Assembly: GCA_047614125.1 (NCBI GenBank)
Contig: JBLHHI010000144.1
Coordinates: forward strand, 1-7,500
Source: JBLHHI01 sp047614125
GTDB taxonomy: Bacteria > Bacteroidota > Bacteroidia > NS11-12g > UBA9320
Length of the DNA stretch: 7,500 nucleotides
Direction: 5' to 3'
A program made the translations under genes and the position numbers. The notes under the pieces are model-generated. The model saw nothing but the letters and a program-made list of their open reading frames with translations. It had not been told where the DNA came from and searched no databases. Positions 5,980 to 7,500 of this stretch are shown piece after piece. Position 1 is the first letter of the stretch, and each line of letters begins with the position of its first letter.

Positions 5980-7170
5980 TTGAAGACAACATTTCAAACT
6001 TCCTCCGAAGTGCTTCCTGAACGTGCCGTAATTGTGGCGGTTGAGCAGCAAAAGCAAACCGAATTGCAAACGCGCGATTATCTCAATGAACTGATTTTTT
6101 TGGCAGTAACTGCCGGAGCTGAAGTTGAAAAGACCTTTGTTCAGCGTTTAGAGATTCCCAACCCCAAAACCTATGTGGGTACCGGAAAGCTTAAAGACAT
6201 TGCTCAATACGTGGAGGATCACAAAATTGAAACCGCCATTTTTGATGATGAACTTGGGGCTTCACAAATTCGCAATTTAGAGGCTGAGTTAAAATGCAAG
6301 ATCATCGATCGATCCACCCTAATTCTCGACATATTTGCCAAAAATGCACGGACTACTCGCGCTAAGGCTCAGGTGGAACTTGCGCAAAGTGAATACCTCT
6401 TGCCGCGACTAACTAGATTGTGGACACACTTAGAAAAGCAACGCGGGGGAATTGGGATGAAAGGTCCTGGTGAAAAAGAAATTGAAACCGATCGAAGGGT
6501 CATTAGAGATAAGATATCCAACCTTAAAAAGAAGCTGCAACAGATTGATAAGCAAAGTGTTACACAGCGTAAAAGCCGATCAGATTCTTTTCGAATTGCC
6601 ATTGTTGGATACACCAACGTTGGGAAGTCGACGATCATGAATGCGCTTACCAATGCCGATATTCTGGCAGAAAACAAGTTGTTTGCTACCCTCGACTCAA
6701 CGATTCGTAAACTGGTTCTAACAAAGGACGCAGAGGTATATGAACCGCCCATCATCACACTTTTATCCGATACGGTTGGGTTTATTAGGAAGTTGCCACA
6801 TCAGTTGGTGGAGAGTTTTAAATCTACTTTGGATGAGATTTTAGATGCCGATTTGATCTTGCACGTTGTAGATATTTCGCACCCAGCCTACGAAGAGCAA
6901 ATGGAAGTTGTACAAGAAACCTTGTCGGAAATTGGAGCCGCCGACAAAAAAGTGTTGATGGTATTTAATAAAATAGATCAATTCAAACCCGAGGCAACTT
7001 CTGACGATATTTTTGAGGATGAAACCATTTACGACATCCAAAAATTTAAGAACACATGGTTGGCAAAGGAAAATGCGCCAGCGGTTTTTATGTCGGCCTT
7101 TAATAAAAACGACGTAAACGATTTGCGCATGGAGTTGTACGAGTTGTGCAAAACACTCCAGGGCCGATGA
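5980..7170 (+). CDS. hflX: Ribosome-associated GTPase HflX
   Basis: HflX binds the 50S subunit and splits stalled or stress-inactivated ribosomes in a nucleotide-dependent way. The 396-residue protein has the N-terminal HflX domain with TYVGTGKL (64-71) and FDDELGASQIRNLE (88-101), then the linker IFAKNARTTRAKAQVELAQ (118-136) and GGIGMKGPGEKEIETDRR (156-173), and the G domain: G1 GYTNVGKS 210-217, switch I LFATLDST 234-241, G3 DTVGFIRKLP 264-273, G4 NKID 330-333, G5 SAF 372-374. Length is typical for short Bacteroidota HflX. The start must be TTG at 5980-5982: the frame has TAA at 5971-5973, and the first internal Met is near residue 160. No Shine-Dalgarno is seen. The gene is divergent from the secreted-protein operon and 30 bases upstream of the DinB-like gene, with which it may be co-transcribed. 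Confidence 0.96.
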   Translation: MKTTFQTSSEVLPERAVIVAVEQQKQTELQTRDYLNELIFLAVTAGAEVEKTFVQRLEIPNPKTYVGTGKLKDIAQYVEDHKIETAIFDDELGASQIRNLEAELKCKIIDRSTLILDIFAKNARTTRAKAQVELAQSEYLLPRLTRLWTHLEKQRGGIGMKGPGEKEIETDRRVIRDKISNLKKKLQQIDKQSVTQRKSRSDSFRIAIVGYTNVGKSTIMNALTNADILAENKLFATLDSTIRKLVLTKDAEVYEPPIITLLSDTVGFIRKLPHQLVESFKSTLDEILDADLILHVVDISHPAYEEQMEVVQETLSEIGAADKKVLMVFNKIDQFKPEATSDDIFEDETIYDIQKFKNTWLAKENAPAVFMSAFNKNDVNDLRMELYELCKTLQGR

Positions 7171-7200
7171 ATAAGTTCACATGTTTGTAATAAAATTAGA

Positions 7201-7500
7201 ATGAAAAATGAGTTTGCGGCCTTGTTGGCCACCCGAGTTTTGATGATCCGATTAATTGATGGTTTGTCGAATGAGCAAATGAATGCGATACCTACAGGCT
7301 TTAACAATAACATTATTTGGAATCTTGGTCATGCTTTTGTGGTGCAGCATCAATTAACCTATGGCCTATGTGGCTTAAAGTTTGACGTGAGCTCAACTAT
7401 GATTGAAGAATTTAAAAAAAGCAGCAAGCCACAGCGAGCGTTTTCGGCAAATGAAATTATTGAGTTGCGCGAACGTCTACTGACGTCGCATGCCAAGCTT
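7201..7500 (+). CDS. DinB-superfamily protein, N-terminal part
   Basis: Open from ATG 7201 to the right edge without a stop, 100 residues visible. The start MKNEFAALLATRVLMIRLIDGLSNEQMNAIPTG and then NNIIWNLGH (36-44) match the first helix and the metal-site His region of DinB/YfiT-type four-helix proteins, where the His in W..GH (here H44) is one of three metal ligands; the other two would lie near the middle and C-terminal end, beyond the window. The following HQLTYGLCGLKFDVSSTMIEEF resembles the usual second-helix region in Bacteroidota homologues, with a small-molecule or thiol transferase role known only for some members. The substrate here is unknown. It starts 30 bases after hflX, with no terminator between, so operon membership is plausible. 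Confidence 0.75.
   Translation, partial: MKNEFAALLATRVLMIRLIDGLSNEQMNAIPTGFNNNIIWNLGHAFVVQHQLTYGLCGLKFDVSSTMIEEFKKSSKPQRAFSANEIIELRERLLTSHAKL

Noticed and set aside
6369..6758. 129-codon open frame antisense to hflX
   Set aside because: It lies fully within the conserved HflX GTPase coding region on the other strand and matches no family I know; it is a shadow of that gene.
1..7500. CRISPR arrays, insertion sequences, tRNA or rRNA genes, defence systems
   Set aside because: No repeat-spacer pattern, transposase, terminal inverted repeats or RNA gene signature was seen; the window is nearly filled with ordinary conserved genes.

Overview
The window looks like chromosomal DNA of a member of the Bacteroidota, probably Flavobacteriales-like (order not certain). 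The signs are moderately AT-rich coding DNA, no Shine-Dalgarno motifs before most starts, two candidate -7 boxes of the Bacteroidota TAnnTTTG type, proteins of typical Bacteroidota character (a CusC/TolC-type C-terminus, a DUF6427-like membrane protein), and classical menaquinone genes. It is mostly core or conserved gene territory. I see no mobile element, CRISPR array, tRNA or rRNA.

Layout. At the left edge (3-374, +) is the C-terminal end of a TolC-family outer-membrane efflux protein. It converges on a leftward pair: a MenI-type DHNA-CoA thioesterase (1502-1921, -) followed by an isochorismate synthase, menF (422-1492, -). The two men genes are separated by one TAG stop and three codons in the same reading frame. 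Head to head with menI, start codons 13 bases apart or actually overlapping, is a histidine-phosphatase (phosphoglycerate-mutase-like) gene (1935-2582, +). Its 3' end overlaps by 14 bp the 3' end of the ribosome recycling factor gene frr (2569-3132, -). After a 286-bp non-coding gap comes a leftward two-gene operon: a secreted protein of unknown function (4402-5934, -) overlapping by four bases a multi-pass membrane protein (3419-4405, -). Divergent from it is the ribosome-splitting GTPase gene hflX (5980-7170, +). Thirty bases later a DinB-superfamily gene starts (7201, +) and runs off the right edge.

How the genes relate. menF and menI catalyse two steps of the same route: MenF starts it (chorismate to isochorismate) and MenI releases the naphthoate ring from CoA before prenylation. 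frr and hflX both act on ribosomes but are not linked. The secreted/membrane pair is the only real unknown, and its overlap suggests coupled expression and perhaps a shared envelope role.

The points most worth a second look are an Asn in place of the usual active-site His in the MenI protein, three of seven visible gene starts using TTG with no ATG alternative, and the very tight head-to-head and tail-to-tail arrangements. I found no convincing novel defence or mobile system.
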